The notes: generated by a model not told the origin, from the sequence alone. 64,000 nt of DNA from Scheffersomyces stipitis CBS 6054 (GCF_000209165.1 NC_009044.1:1054001-1118000), one strand, 5' to 3'. Numbered from the stretch's first letter, positions 20,728-31,966 are shown. A program made the numbers and translations.

Positions 20728-20760
20728 TGTATACATGCAATTGTTTATTATTTACATTAT

Positions 20761-22401
20761 TCACAAAGCGTTGTTTAGACCAAAGAGTCGTTTCAAGTTC
20801 TCATACATAAAGTATGATATTGATACGGCTGGAGCAACCTTTGCTAAATTTGGCACTAAACCTTTGAACAAACCTGGGTACCCTTCACGAACAATAGTTT
20901 TTTTCAACACGTCTGAAAATCCGTCATATCTGTATGGGTGAGCGTAAGTCCCTTGGGCTTGTAATCTGGTTCTAAGTAAATTGACTGGATATACGACTGT
21001 AGCACCAAAAGTTCCAGATAATGCACCGAGTGTTAAGACCACAACATTTGCTAGTTGAACATCTTCCTCCCTTATTCCAGTTCTCTTACTTTCACGTTTA
21101 ATCAAATAGTTCTTGATGGTTGAAAATGTTCCCAAATCCAAAGCCGCATAAGGGAAGATACCACTTACTCCTACAAAAAGTCCCCTGTAGAACATCTTCA
21201 ATCCGCCTTCCCTATACATGTTTTTGGCGGTCTCGATTAACAATGCATTTCCTTTGAGCGAAGAGTCCAAATTAGAGCATTGTAGTCTGAATTTGAGAGT
21301 GTCAATTGGATATACAGTGAACTGAGCGAATACACCACCAATACCACCGGCCAAATACGTGGATACTTTCGATAATTTGGCTGTATCATCTACTCCTTCA
21401 ATTCGTGCCAAAAATCTCTTTGTTGCTTCAAAAGAACCAAATTTCATAGCAGATTCGGGGAAGACCTTAACAACATTCAAGCCATTTCCAACGTAAAATG
21501 CCTTGAAACCTCCTTGTTTCCATAACGTCCTAGCAGCTTGGATAATTGGAGATCTAATAGTCTTGGGATGGTTGTCTTGAACTTGTCTAGCCAAATCTCT
21601 TTCAGCTGACAAGAGATTTCTTCTGGCCTCTTCGATAACTTTCTGCGAGGCACCATCTGCTATTTGACGGGCAATTTCTTTTTTGGAATGTAATACAGTA
21701 GAGGATAAGTCGGTCCTTGCAATCAAGAAGACTTTTATTCTATCGAAGGGTGCAGTACATGTTCTAGACACAACACCAGACAAACCACCAGCTAAGAAAA
21801 ATCCGAAACCGTTCAAGAATTGATTAATTAGGGTCACATCACCATCAGATGACAAATCGAACTCTTCAGCGATGAAATTAAAAGCAGTCTTGATTCTGGA
21901 ACCATGCAAACGAGGCATCAATAGCAAAAACTGTCTGAATTCATCATATGTGATGTAACCATCGTTTTTGTAATCGATTTGTTTGAACAACAAATCAATA
22001 TTATAGTCACTTGGTGACAAATGTAATGATTGCTTTAAATAGTGGACAAAATCAGCTTTATTCAACTTGCCGTCATTATCCTGATCTATTTTGTTGAAGC
22101 CTTTCAAAATCTGATCGTCAGTCGCAGTAAGGTACTTCTTGAAGTCATTAAAGTCTATGACTTTATCCATATTGGCATCAAAAGAATCAAAAATAGTTTG
22201 AATCAACTCTGGATTGTCACTCATAGGGTGTTTTAATGCTCTCAACGCCTTCTTGAAATCTCGTATAGTTATTTCGCCACTATGTTGTATATCTAACTTA
22301 TTGAAGAGGGCCTCGTAATCATCGGGTCTATTATATAATGTCACATTATCTGGCTGATGTTGGCCAGAGCTCTCAGACGTGATAGGGTTGGAAGAAGACA
22401 T
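20761..22401 (-). CDS. SAL1: Ca2+-regulated mitochondrial ATP-Mg/Pi carrier Sal1
   Basis: 546 residues. Four EF-hand-like loops lie at about 37-48, 75-86, 106-117 and 143-154; the second to fourth (DANMDKVIDF, DQDNDGKLNKADF, DYKNDGYITYDEF) look best for Ca2+. Three mitochondrial carrier repeats follow with signature motifs PFDRIK, YPIDTLKFRLQ and YPVNLLRTRLQ; the third lacks the acidic residue, as is common in repeat 3. This is the SCaMC architecture: an inner-membrane exchanger of ATP-Mg for phosphate with a Ca2+-sensing domain in the intermembrane space. In S. cerevisiae SAL1 backs up the ADP/ATP carrier. A long insert in repeat 1 (about 228-275) is unusual. Confidence 0.95.
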   Translation of the reverse strand: MSSSNPITSESSGQHQPDNVTLYNRPDDYEALFNKLDIQHSGEITIRDFKKALRALKHPMSDNPELIQTIFDSFDANMDKVIDFNDFKKYLTATDDQILKGFNKIDQDNDGKLNKADFVHYLKQSLHLSPSDYNIDLLFKQIDYKNDGYITYDEFRQFLLLMPRLHGSRIKTAFNFIAEEFDLSSDGDVTLINQFLNGFGFFLAGGLSGVVSRTCTAPFDRIKVFLIARTDLSSTVLHSKKEIARQIADGASQKVIEEARRNLLSAERDLARQVQDNHPKTIRSPIIQAARTLWKQGGFKAFYVGNGLNVVKVFPESAMKFGSFEATKRFLARIEGVDDTAKLSKVSTYLAGGIGGVFAQFTVYPIDTLKFRLQCSNLDSSLKGNALLIETAKNMYREGGLKMFYRGLFVGVSGIFPYAALDLGTFSTIKNYLIKRESKRTGIREEDVQLANVVVLTLGALSGTFGATVVYPVNLLRTRLQAQGTYAHPYRYDGFSDVLKKTIVREGYPGLFKGLVPNLAKVAPAVSISYFMYENLKRLFGLNNAL

Positions 22402-23251
22402 AGTGAATGGTACTGTAAGCTGAAACCTATTGGGCAGGATATCCGCTAATGCTGAAAACGAATGAAATGCAAAAGTGTGAATATGGTATCTTAACCTTCA
22501 AGACATTCGAAAGCAGAATCTTATATATGTGCGAACCTATGTAGACGAATGTTAATAGTAGTTAAAGTTACAGACGTCGTTCACTCGAAAACAACACGAC
22601 CAATTGTATCGAGCACTTCAACTTGTAATTTCGGTACTAGATTTATATATCGCCGAGAACCACAGCGATATGATTTCAATCTTCCTTTAAAATCTTTTCT
22701 TCTCGCTTACCATGTCAGCTTTTGTTTTTGTTCGGAATTGTTTAAATCACGTGACATAAGACTATTCTCTCCGGGTTAGAAGGTACAAGGTTTGTCCTTA
22801 CTCGGATGATTAGTATGAGCTTCTTCTGATTGCTTACTATCAACTAAGCTGATCAAAACTTTGTGTTCCATATTCGAATAGACATCTTCTTCTCTATTTC
22901 TAGTTTTTTGTTGAATTCCAGGTCAATTTTGAGTATTTGTAGCTTGCTAGTATTTAGATGTCTTTTTGTACTTGTGTAATAAAGTATTAACTTTGCAGAA
23001 AGAGAGAACACGTACAAAATCACCAGAACTGTGTTATTTCAACATTGTAGTAGGTGTTAGGACTCATCTTTATACTAATTGCAGGTTATAGTTGCAAATC
23101 GTCCATCCTGTATATAAAATCAGCAACACACGACATTTTTTTCAACATCAGGACGTGTATACTGATGAATAATGCAAGGATGCCTTTTTGATCCGATCAT
23201 CATCCCAAGACTTTCTGTTTAGGTATCAAGTTACGTATCTTCTAGTTAACA
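22402..23251. other. Divergent promoter region SAL1/CCT2
   Basis: 850 bp without a gene. CACGTG at 22748-22753 is a Cbf1/bHLH-type box. Pyrimidine-rich stretches precede CCT2. Nothing else is recognised. Confidence 0.5.
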
Positions 23252-24832
23252 ATGTCTGTCCAAATCTTTGGTGATCAAGCCACGGAAGAAAGAGCTGAAA
23301 ATGCTCGTATGTCGGCCTTTGTCGGTGCAATTGCAGTCGGAGACTTGGTGAAGTCTACTTTGGGCCCAAAAGGTATGGACAAGTTATTACAAAGTGCTAC
23401 TGACACGGAGTCGTCTATGATAACAAACGATGGTGCCACTATCTTAAAATCCATTCCATTTGATAACCCAGCTGCCAAAGTATTGGTGAATATCTCAAAA
23501 GTTCAAGATGATGAAGTTGGTGATGGTACTACTTCTGTCACAGTATTCGCAGCTGAGTTGTTGCGAGAAGCAGAAAAGTTGATTGAAAAGAAGATCCATC
23601 CGCAAACTATTATCGAAGGTTACAGAATTGCTCGCAATGTTGCTATAGAAACGTTGAACAGATCTTCTGTTGACAACAAGTCCGATCCAGAAAAGTTCAG
23701 AGCTGATTTGTTGAACATTGCTAAGACCACTCTTTCTTCGAAGATTTTATCCCAAGACAAGGAGTTGTTTGCCGAGTTAGCCGTTAGCGCAATTCTCAGA
23801 TTGAAGGGATCTACTAATTTAAACAATATTCAAATTATCAAGAAAGCTGGAGGAAAATTAACAGACTCTTACTTAGATGAAGGTTTCATTCTTGAAAAGA
23901 AGTTTGGTATCAACCAGCCTAAGAAGATAGAAAAAGCCAAGATCTTAATTGCGAACACTTCCATGGATACTGATAAAGTAAAAATTTTTGGTGCTAAGTT
24001 TAAGGTGGACTCTACATCCAAGTTGGCCGAGTTAGAAAAGGCCGAGAAGGAAAAGATGAAGAATAAGGTTGAAAAAATCAAGAAGTTTGGCGTGAATGTC
24101 TTCATCAACAGACAATTAATCTACGACTACCCAGAACAATTATTTACGGATGCAAAAATAAATTCTATTGAGCATGCTGACTTCGACGGTATCGAAAGAT
24201 TGGCCTTGGTTACAGGAGGTGAGGTTGCTTCCACTTTCGACCATCCAGAGAAGGTTAGGTTAGGGTACTGTGACAGCATTGAAGAAATCTTGATTGGCGA
24301 GGACGTCTTCACCAAGTTCTCGGGAGTTGCTGCTGGTGAAGCTTGTACTGTTGTCTTGCGTGGTGCTACAGAACAAGGTTTGGATGAAGCTGAAAGATCT
24401 TTACACGATGCATTGTCAGTTTTGTCTCAGACCACAAAGGAAACCAAAACTGTTTTAGGTGGTGGTTGTTCTGAGATGATCATGTCAAGAGCTGTTGACC
24501 AGACAGCTGCCAACGAAACAGGCAAGAAGTCATTGGCCATCGAGGCATTTGCTAGAGCTTTGAGACAATTGCCAACTATTTTGGCTGATAACGCTGGTTT
24601 TGACTCTTCAGAATTGGTGTCCAAGCTAAGATCTGCTATCTACAATGGAATGGCCACTTCCGGATTGGACTTGAACAACGGTGTTGTCGCTGACATGAGA
24701 GAACTGGGTATTGTTGAATCATACAAGTTAAAGAGAGCAGTCGTCTCGTCTGCTGCTGAGGCTGCTGAAGTGTTGTTGAGAGTAGACAACATTATTCGCG
24801 CTAAGCCAAGAACATCCGATAGAAACCATTAG
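23252..24832 (+). CDS. CCT2: Chaperonin CCT/TRiC subunit beta
   Basis: 526 residues, nearly the family length. The start [20 protein letters not shown] is that of CCT2. ATPase motifs: [19 protein letters not shown] and [16 protein letters not shown] in the N-terminal equatorial domain, GGGCSEM in the C-terminal one. The C terminus ends with the usual [16 protein letters not shown] folds actin, tubulin and other proteins in the cytosol; beta is one of eight subunits of each ring. Codon use is strongly biased to TTG, as expected for a highly expressed gene. One CTG (24704-24706) lies at a position usually Leu in relatives. Confidence 0.97.
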   Translation: MSVQIFGDQATEERAENARMSAFVGAIAVGDLVKSTLGPKGMDKLLQSATDTESSMITNDGATILKSIPFDNPAAKVLVNISKVQDDEVGDGTTSVTVFAAELLREAEKLIEKKIHPQTIIEGYRIARNVAIETLNRSSVDNKSDPEKFRADLLNIAKTTLSSKILSQDKELFAELAVSAILRLKGSTNLNNIQIIKKAGGKLTDSYLDEGFILEKKFGINQPKKIEKAKILIANTSMDTDKVKIFGAKFKVDSTSKLAELEKAEKEKMKNKVEKIKKFGVNVFINRQLIYDYPEQLFTDAKINSIEHADFDGIERLALVTGGEVASTFDHPEKVRLGYCDSIEEILIGEDVFTKFSGVAAGEACTVVLRGATEQGLDEAERSLHDALSVLSQTTKETKTVLGGGCSEMIMSRAVDQTAANETGKKSLAIEAFARALRQLPTILADNAGFDSSELVSKLRSAIYNGMATSGLDLNNGVVADMRELGIVESYKLKRAVVSSAAEAAEVLLRVDNIIRAKPRTSDRNH

Positions 24833-26055
24833 ATAGAATTACCCTTTAATATCTTGTAATTGGAAGTACTTAACTTGAACAGATGTTGATTGAACAACTG
24901 ATTTTCATCAGAATGTAAAAGCCTCTTTGTAAACTGCACATATCGAAGTTCAAAATTCAATGTGGAAATTTCACAACTGCGGCGGTCAAGGAATCACCTC
25001 TAGAGCATTACGATGGCTTTTAGTTCAAAGACAACCTCAAACAATTGATTCCTGCAACGAATGTGTGTCTGAGATTGTCACACCACTCATCTTTCATCTT
25101 CTTAACAGTGATACGTCTCACGAAAGCAAATGTCTTCCGTTCCTGGATGAAGGGTTCCTATACAGAAAAGGGATTTGAGGATATAATGTACCTGAAATAT
25201 TGGAAACTTTTGTGAGGCGAGTGTTCGTACCACTTATGGGGCTGCCGAACGATCCATACAATAACAAATCGTTTCTACATTGATCATTCATGGAACTAAA
25301 CGTGAAACTCATACACAAAATAGACGTGATAGACAGGAGGCTAACCAAAAAAAACATTCAAATCTTTCTCCTCTCTATGTTGCAACCACAAAACCTGTAC
25401 TATGGGGACACATGCAGTCCTGATTTCGAGGGGGTATGTTAATGAAATATGAACGCTGGCCTTGCAAACCTTTGCTAGTGAAATTTCAACGTGTTCCACC
25501 ACATGTCATAGCGAAACGAATTTCTCCAGATTCGTGGTTGGACAATGTACATTTTTGCCATTCAGAGGTGTTTTTTCTACTTTGATTGAGTGCGACCAAT
25601 TGCACCCGTTCCACCGAAATAAGGTAGCAACTCGTGGACAACTGAGTTTATCAATGCCATTGGCCGTCTTTCTTAAGTACTTGTCAATTGAGTGGAAAGT
25701 TGATCACAAATCAAATACATAATATGGCATGTAGAGACATTGTAACTTTCTCTATGGTCGAGGGGCTGTAGGCTGCAGTAGTTCCCGTTTCAGAAGGTTT
25801 GCTTTCGTTTCATCCTCCATGACAATGGTTCTATGACTGTTTCTCTGGTTGTTCAGAGACAGTGGCGTTGAGCCCCTAATTGGATAGTTTCTTTTTTAAA
25901 TTTAGGGGGTTTAGTAGTCGTCCATTGGAATTGTGGAATTTACCTGTTAGCATATAAATATGGGTAGATCCCATCTGATCACTGAGTGGATGTCAATTGA
26001 CCTTATTCTACACTCTCTACCTCAATTACATTGATAGTTAAGAACAAATAGCAAA
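24833..26055 (+). promoter_or_regulatory. Long DDR48 promoter with four stress-response elements
   Basis: 1.2 kb without a convincing gene. STRE cores (AGGGG/CCCCT) lie at 25429-25433, 25761-25765, 25873-25877 and 25904-25908, and a TATAAATA box at 25953-25960 about 100 bp before the start codon. STREs are bound by Msn2/4-type regulators in yeasts. The clustering fits a strongly stress-induced gene; the binding factor in this species is inferred. Confidence 0.65.
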
Positions 26056-26631
26056 ATGGTTTTCGGATTCGGCAAGGACAAGGACGACGACGACAGATCG
26101 AACAGAAGAGACGATAACAACGACGACTCGTACGGATCTTCTAACAGAGGTAACAGCGACGATTCTTACGGTTCTTCCAACAAGGACTCTTCGTACGGAT
26201 CTTCTGGTTTCGGTTCTTCCAACAGAGACAACGATGACTCCTACGGCTCTTCCAAGAAGGATACCTTCGGCTCTTCTGACGACTCATACGGTTCTTCTAA
26301 AAGAGGTAACAATGATGATTCTTACGGTTCTTCCAACAAGGACTCTTCGTACGGATCTTCTGATTTCGGTTCTTCCAACAGAGGCAACGATGACTCCTAC
26401 GGCTCTTCCAAGAAGGACACCTTCGGCTCTTCCAAGAAGGACACCTTCGGCTCTTCTGACGACTCATACGGTTCTTCTAACAGAGGTAACAATGATGATT
26501 CTTACGGTTCTTCTAACAGAGGTAGCAATGATGATTCTTACGGTTCTTCTAACAGAGACGACTCTTACGGTTCTTCTAACAGAGACGACTCTTACGGCTC
26601 TTCTAACCGTGACAACAGTGACAGATATTAA
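26056..26631 (+). CDS. DDR48: Ddr48-like repetitive hydrophilic stress protein
   Basis: 191 residues, almost entirely repeats of D-S-Y-G-S-S with variable spacers (NRG, NRD, NKD, KKDTFG). A short unique head, MVFGFGKDKDDDD, precedes them. Ser-Tyr-Gly-Ser-Ser-Asn repeats define yeast Ddr48, a heat- and DNA-damage-induced protein with reported ATPase/GTPase activity; the C. albicans protein is of similar length. Nearly identical DNA blocks recur (26155-26250 versus 26307-26400), so the repeat number is probably variable between strains. The STRE-rich promoter supports stress control. Confidence 0.85.
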   Translation: MVFGFGKDKDDDDRSNRRDDNNDDSYGSSNRGNSDDSYGSSNKDSSYGSSGFGSSNRDNDDSYGSSKKDTFGSSDDSYGSSKRGNNDDSYGSSNKDSSYGSSDFGSSNRGNDDSYGSSKKDTFGSSKKDTFGSSDDSYGSSNRGNNDDSYGSSNRGSNDDSYGSSNRDDSYGSSNRDDSYGSSNRDNSDRY

Positions 26632-27004
26632 GCCCAGAGCATTAATTTCAGTCTACACTTCATTTCTATTTTGATACTTCTGATGTCTTGGACTTCAGTT
26701 TTTTAGTGCGTTATAATTTGTTAGTAAAGCTTAAAAATTCTAAATTTGCACTAGGATAGCAGTTCCATGCGGCTGTATTTGATGTATTTGATGTACTTGC
26801 ACATCTGCCGAGTGAGTGGATTACTGCTACGTATCTTGAAGCCTTCGGCTCTTCCTCTCTTAAGTTGGGCAAGCATCATATGCTATATTTTAGTCTTCGA
26901 CCTTTTTCTTAGATTTTGCTTTCATTTCGTAATATACAACGCGACTAGGATATGCCTATTTCTAAATCTCGTCTTTATCTATTCTACGAATCGTTACAAT
27001 GATT

Positions 27005-28177
27005 CTACTGAGCAGCTTGTTCTTGTTGAGGAGGAGCTGAAGTATGGGTAGCAGGCTGAAGTTGTTGCAATGGAGCATACAAAACCTGAGTAACATACTT
27101 TCTTTTATACCTTACCACAGATGCCACAGCCAATGTGTTATGCTTGATACTAGTAGTTGCCAAATGATTTAACACCACATGGTTTGGAATTGGCAAGGCA
27201 CCACCGTTATTATCTCTATCGGAGGAGTTGTAATTGTTTAAGATGACATTTTCCAAATGAGGAGGCAACTGTGGAGGGTGGAGCCAAGCTTGCTGTTGTC
27301 CATTGGACTTTGATTGCTTATCTATCGCAATGTAATACTGTTCCATAACCTTGGAGTCAGTGAAAATTGGAGGAATATCATTTATGAATTGATAATTCTT
27401 TTCGTTTGTTGCATTATCTTCATCGTGATATCGTGAATAGCCATTTCCCATATCATCGTCGTCATTGGTTAATCTCCACATGGAATCAGTTCTTCCACGA
27501 GAAACAGAAGACTTACGACTGGATGCTTGAGAAGGCTGCTCATGCACATGCTGCAGCTCATCGACCGCCTCTTGGTCCTCGAGCAGTGATAAATGTTGCT
27601 GGATATGCTCGGGAGTCACTTCCACATAATTGACAAAGTTACCCATTTGATCAGTTGCAGTTGGCAAGAAATCTGAAAATCTGAGTTCATTGTCAATGAC
27701 AAATCTAAAGCGATGAGTACCCACTGGGAGGCCCAAAGTGATAAGGAAGGAGTTATCTGGTTGCTTAGAGAGACCAATCATTTTTCTCCAGCCTGTGAAA
27801 GACCCTGTAACGTACACTTTCTCTCCACCTTGGACCCACTTTATGTCTACAGGAACCGTGATGTTCGGATCAGGTACTTGCTGGGGTTGCTGCTGGGGTA
27901 GCTGAGATGCCTGTTGTGAAAGCTGCGTTGAAGACTGGTCAACATTCATTTGGTCGCCGATGTCGTTGCTACTTAGAGGATCAGTGGAATTATTCTCCAA
28001 CTCGCCGTTCTTTTTGTCTATGTTCATTTTATCCAAATCGATATCATCGGTTAAGAGTAACGTAGACTTTCTTCTTGGGGGTTGTTCTGTTTCTCCGTTG
28101 GCGTGGTTGTTGGCATTGGATACATCCACCATGGATACATCCTTAGCACCAGAAGTGGAATCCGGCGCACTAAACAT
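27005..28177 (-). CDS. KIS1: SNF1/AMPK complex beta subunit (Gal83/Sip2/Kis1 type)
   Basis: 390 residues. A CBM48 glycogen-binding domain spans about 110-187 (VDIKWVQGGEKVYVTGSFTG, then GTHRFRFVIDNELRFSD). The C-terminal ASC/AMPKBI domain, about 280-375, has LPPHLENVILN, PIPNHVVLNHLATTSIKHN and TLAVASVVRYKRKYVTQVLY. These define the beta subunit that tethers the Snf1 kinase to the Snf4 gamma subunit and sets its location. The N terminus lacks Gly2, so no myristoylation is expected. C. albicans calls its orthologue KIS1; S. cerevisiae has GAL83, SIP1 and SIP2. The C terminus is extended by a Gln/Ala/Pro tail. Confidence 0.92.
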   Translation of the reverse strand: MFSAPDSTSGAKDVSMVDVSNANNHANGETEQPPRRKSTLLLTDDIDLDKMNIDKKNGELENNSTDPLSSNDIGDQMNVDQSSTQLSQQASQLPQQQPQQVPDPNITVPVDIKWVQGGEKVYVTGSFTGWRKMIGLSKQPDNSFLITLGLPVGTHRFRFVIDNELRFSDFLPTATDQMGNFVNYVEVTPEHIQQHLSLLEDQEAVDELQHVHEQPSQASSRKSSVSRGRTDSMWRLTNDDDDMGNGYSRYHDEDNATNEKNYQFINDIPPIFTDSKVMEQYYIAIDKQSKSNGQQQAWLHPPQLPPHLENVILNNYNSSDRDNNGGALPIPNHVVLNHLATTSIKHNTLAVASVVRYKRKYVTQVLYAPLQQLQPATHTSAPPQQEQAAQ

Positions 28178-29473
28178 TCTGATAAATAGTCAATGTCAAT
28201 AACCTTCGATATACTCCTATGCAAAAAAATACTGTAGAGAAAGCAAAACAAAATCTAGGATTGATCAGTATCGACAAAGGCAGAAAGGACCAACAATAAT
28301 AGTTTCTGCTAGGATGTTATTTTGTAGCGGAATACTTCTAGGATAGATAGAAATTAATTTCTAGTTGATTTCAAAAGCCTTATATTGAGTAGGGCACCAA
28401 GCACAGAAGCCTTGTTGTTTTCAGGACACGAATGCTTGCGGACAAAATACGAAGGCGAATTCACTTCAAAAGTTGTAAACCGAACTGTAAAGTGAATGTA
28501 TAGCGAGCTTGTTGCGATCTATATGGATGCTAGCAATCTAAAAATAAGAATGGAGTCAGAGAAACCACTTGAGAGAGAAGGTAGCCCCAACTTCCACTCG
28601 TTGAACGACCACGACAACCAAAGTTTACATGACATCAGGAAAAACTGAAATTGACTACCTGCATGCAGCTTCAAGGTCTTCAGGTCTTTCTGGAGCCGTT
28701 AACGTTTTTCATGGGGATTTAATTGACACGTGATCTATTACAGTATAAAGTGGTCCGAAAGTTAAATGCTGTTATGTGGTCACATGTTATACTGCACTTC
28801 CGAGCGAAGTCTAGATTTATCATCTGGGGCAGCGGTTTCCGATATCAACTAGAACTTTAGAAGGGCTCCTGGGGTCAAGATGATTAGCAATGTATGAATG
28901 AAGTTAAGAAACATATTATTACTATAATGAGGTGAATCTGTGAATTGAGCAGTGGTGTACCGATTTGAACTGTTGAACTAGGTCTTGTTTGGTCTCGAGT
29001 GGTTGAGATATAGCCTACATTGTAAATTGTCTGCGGTGATGATTTACTTGCCAGGCTTCTAATATATTAATGGCTTGTGGAGCACATCCTAGCCTAATCT
29101 GAAGTAAGAAACCACCTTCAAGCGAGGAGCTGTCTATTTCGTGTAGTTTTTGGTGTAGTTTCAGTGAAACCGTGAGGACAATATTTCACTTCTCTAGATT
29201 TATAGTGTCGATCGACTGACTAACTTAATACTTTATCACTCTGATACTACATTTGCTACTGCACTAGTGCTTTCCTTTACTCTGTGCTCTCCGTTTAAAC
29301 GCGATGTATATTCAACTTCTCGTCATACTATGGTACATTTAGATAAATTGCAGAAACCACTTTATTGGCAAATATGAAACCAATTGAAACGTACAAAACT
29401 ATAGTCAACTAAGGGATATGTATCGTTTCTCCAGCGTCGCAAGCTTCTGGGCTCGTATAATCAACTTTCAATT
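28178..29473. other. 1.3-kb intergenic region
   Basis: KIS1 promoter and downstream side of OST4. CACGTG occurs at about 28729. No other gene or clear RNA is recognised. Confidence 0.5.
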
Positions 29474-29587
29474 CTAGTTGTTATAGTTTCTGACATTAGT
29501 TGAAATGGCATGGTAGATCAAAATCAAAACGACTGAGGCAAAACCAAAAGCCAAGACGATGTTGTTCAATTGCGTATCGGTAATCAT
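29474..29587 (-). CDS. OST4: Oligosaccharyltransferase subunit Ost4 (37 residues)
   Basis: The minus strand encodes a 37-residue protein starting MITDTQLNNIVLAFGFA with one membrane helix (about 9-26), LIYHAIST and a polar end. Yeast Ost4 is 36 residues, starts MISDEQLN and has IYHA at the same place. Ost4 holds Ost3/Ost6 in the oligosaccharyltransferase, which N-glycosylates proteins in the ER membrane. The ATG is 29585-29587 and the TAG 29474-29476. The gene is too short for most gene finders. A CACGTG box lies at 29729-29734. Confidence 0.93.
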   Translation of the reverse strand: MITDTQLNNIVLAFGFASVVLILIYHAISTNVRNYNN

Positions 29588-30080
29588 TTTATATCTATGT
29601 GATTGCTTTGATGATGAATACGTGTGTCCTACTTTTTAAGAATCTTAGTACTTCTTAATTAATGCAACGAATCGGTTTTGTTCACAGTGGAAGACACGAC
29701 TAGCATATAATTTCCGGTGTTTATAATCACGTGAATTAACCGTATTAAATATTATGCAGTTCGTGAAGTTAGATCTATGCCTTGGATAACAATCTATCCC
29801 AACTAGCCATAAAGAGCCAAATTAATAACTAATTTGTACATGACGAGGATGGTATTTTATGGAATGTAGGTTTATTACCTCGAGATCACCCTGACTAGAC
29901 AAAATTGAAATTTTGTCTCATTGCCATGACGCCCATGTCTACTCAAGTATATGAAAATACTGCAATCTCGCAGAATTTGAATCATGTGACCAGATGCCTC
30001 AACTAATACTTCTCTACTCTATTAGAGCAAATTGATTCAACTTCCAAATTCACGGAAGAAAGCTTATAGTTGACAATATC

Positions 30081-30749
30081 ATGTTGAGACTCGTGCAGCT
30101 GAATACTGGTTTTCGGTCACTATCCTGTAGACTATTGCTGTCAACAAAGTTGGTAACACCGAGATTTTGGTACTCACAAGACAATTCAAAGGCAGAAGAA
30201 ATTTTCAAGAGGAAGCTCATTGCTCGAGAAAAGGAGTTTCGGAGCCGTCTCCCTCAGTGGGAGAAAAGGGACATATCGTTGAAAAAGAGGTATGGAGTTT
30301 GGAATCCTACTAAGAAAGTATCTCGTGTACAAATGCAAGATATCAGAAGTTTGAAACTTCAAATGCCAAATTTGAAAACGGTAGATATGGCCAATATGTT
30401 CGGTGTTTCACCGGAATCTATACGAAGAATCTTAAACTCCAAGTGGCAACCGTCGGAGAATGATATGAAGAAACTTGAAAAAAGGGCGGAGAGACGAAAG
30501 GCAGAAAGTAGAGAACGTAAAGAACAGTCCGAACAAGACTTGAAGGATGGGGTAAGAAGAATTCACAGAGCCAAGACTATAAAACTTCAAAATGTTCGAT
30601 ACAAGGAAACAGATGCAATTAATGAGAAAGATACTAGTAAAAAGACAGCGTCGAAGCGGCAGCTGCATGCGGTGACTGGTAAACAAGGAAAGATGAAGAC
30701 CACAATAGACAAGCCTTTCGTTCCTAGTGTTGCGGACTTGATTAAATAA
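30081..30749 (+). CDS. RRG9: Mitochondrial Rrg9 (neugrin family)
   Basis: 222 residues. The basic, Ser/Leu/Arg-rich N terminus (MLRLVQLNTGFRSLSCRLLL) looks like a mitochondrial presequence. The core, about 60-135, contains LKTVDMANMFGVSPESIRRI followed by LNSKWQPSE, typical of Rrg9/neugrin, and the remainder is highly basic and helical. Rrg9 is needed for respiratory growth and mitochondrial genome maintenance in S. cerevisiae; its molecular role is unsettled, though vertebrate neugrin acts on mitochondrial 16S rRNA. Divergent from OST4. Confidence 0.85.
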   Translation: MLRLVQLNTGFRSLSCRLLLSTKLVTPRFWYSQDNSKAEEIFKRKLIAREKEFRSRLPQWEKRDISLKKRYGVWNPTKKVSRVQMQDIRSLKLQMPNLKTVDMANMFGVSPESIRRILNSKWQPSENDMKKLEKRAERRKAESRERKEQSEQDLKDGVRRIHRAKTIKLQNVRYKETDAINEKDTSKKTASKRQLHAVTGKQGKMKTTIDKPFVPSVADLIK

Positions 30750-31270
30750 ATCAATCAGACGTCATTTACGAATTAACGAGATCCAACATGTGTATATATA
30801 CAGACAAATAACAGTACATAGAACAAGTCAAACTTTGACAATGCACAACTTCAACTGCACAAGCGTTAGTGTCTCCACTAACAGTATTTCACATAAAGAG
30901 TGTCTTCTTAATATTTGCATGCATTACAAACTTTTATTTTAAGTTTTGTTTCTACAATTGCTTACTTTTGATCAGAATTCTAACAAATATTGTCCAATTT
31001 TATGAAAAATTCTAAGTATCCAATTAAGAACATTAAGAAGAATACTGATGCAAATGAAAAATCCCGGATAATAGTAAATCCATAAACTTTAACCCTGTAC
31101 TTCGTTGTATTCAAAACTATATAATATCAACTTACATAAGCAGTGTAGATTTCGCACAGTAAGCCTTTGAACCGAGGAAGATTTATTTCCCCAGAAATAT
31201 AATCTCATTCACTCACACTTTCCTTTTCATTTTCATATCCCATTGGACATCCATATTTATTACTATTGAC

Positions 31271-31966
31271 ATGCCTGGCATTCCCATACTCACAATTCCA
31301 GAGGGTGCTTATAATCCTAATGCATACACTTTGTCTCCAGCCCTGAGGCAATCCAGAATAGTGGTATATTTGATAAAATTGACTCATGGATCTGCCGTAG
31401 CGTTAGTTCTTGCTTATGCGGTGGGATTCTTTGTGTTGAAGCCGCTTCTAGAGACCAATGCTGTACGTCGTTTAGAGCTCTTGGAGCTTTTCAGAGGAAA
31501 ATTGCGTGATTGCTACCTCAATTTGATCGGAAGAGTATCTTATATCCCAATAGTAGCAAAGAAGAAGAATAATGATGGAAAATTGTATGCTGATGCCGTG
31601 ATACAGACCGACGATTCATTCTTGGACAAGAATAGACATAGAAACAAAGCCGAAGAAGAAGAGGAAGAGCTTGCAAAGGACAAGTTATATCAGAACAGAA
31701 TGGTGAAAAAGTTGAATAAACTTTCTGAAAAGTTGAATGAATGCATTCCTTATTCGACTGAGAAGTTGAGTTACTACAAAAGTACTAATTTCTCTATTAA
31801 GGATTTCCAGAACAAGGCAGATTTGAAATACTTCAACTATTCCGAGTTCATTTCCACTGAGATACCGGCTGAAGGTGATAAGCCCGCCAGAAAGAAGAAT
31901 ATTGCTGTCGAGACTCAGAATGAGATCAGAAGTATCAAGGGATTATATATGAGTGGACAGGTTTGA
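31271..31966 (+). CDS. PEX17: Peroxisomal docking-complex protein Pex17
   Basis: 231 residues. One membrane segment at about 40-60 (SAVALVLAYAVGFFVLKPLL) is followed by a coiled, charged region, IQTDDSF and a closing SIKGLYMSGQV. S. cerevisiae Pex17 (199 residues) has the same layout: a TM near the N terminus, a QTSDD-type motif and an EIKGWFxxGQ end. Pex17 joins Pex13 and Pex14 in the docking complex for import receptors at the peroxisome membrane. Sequence similarity is modest, so the call rests on layout and end motifs. Confidence 0.75.
   Translation: MPGIPILTIPEGAYNPNAYTLSPALRQSRIVVYLIKLTHGSAVALVLAYAVGFFVLKPLLETNAVRRLELLELFRGKLRDCYLNLIGRVSYIPIVAKKKNNDGKLYADAVIQTDDSFLDKNRHRNKAEEEEEELAKDKLYQNRMVKKLNKLSEKLNECIPYSTEKLSYYKSTNFSIKDFQNKADLKYFNYSEFISTEIPAEGDKPARKKNIAVETQNEIRSIKGLYMSGQV

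Noticed and set aside
29036..29102. C/D-box snoRNA-like pair GTGATGA (29036) and CTGA (29099)
   Set aside because: No terminal stem closes the boxes and I could not match a guide to rRNA; both motifs are short enough for chance.
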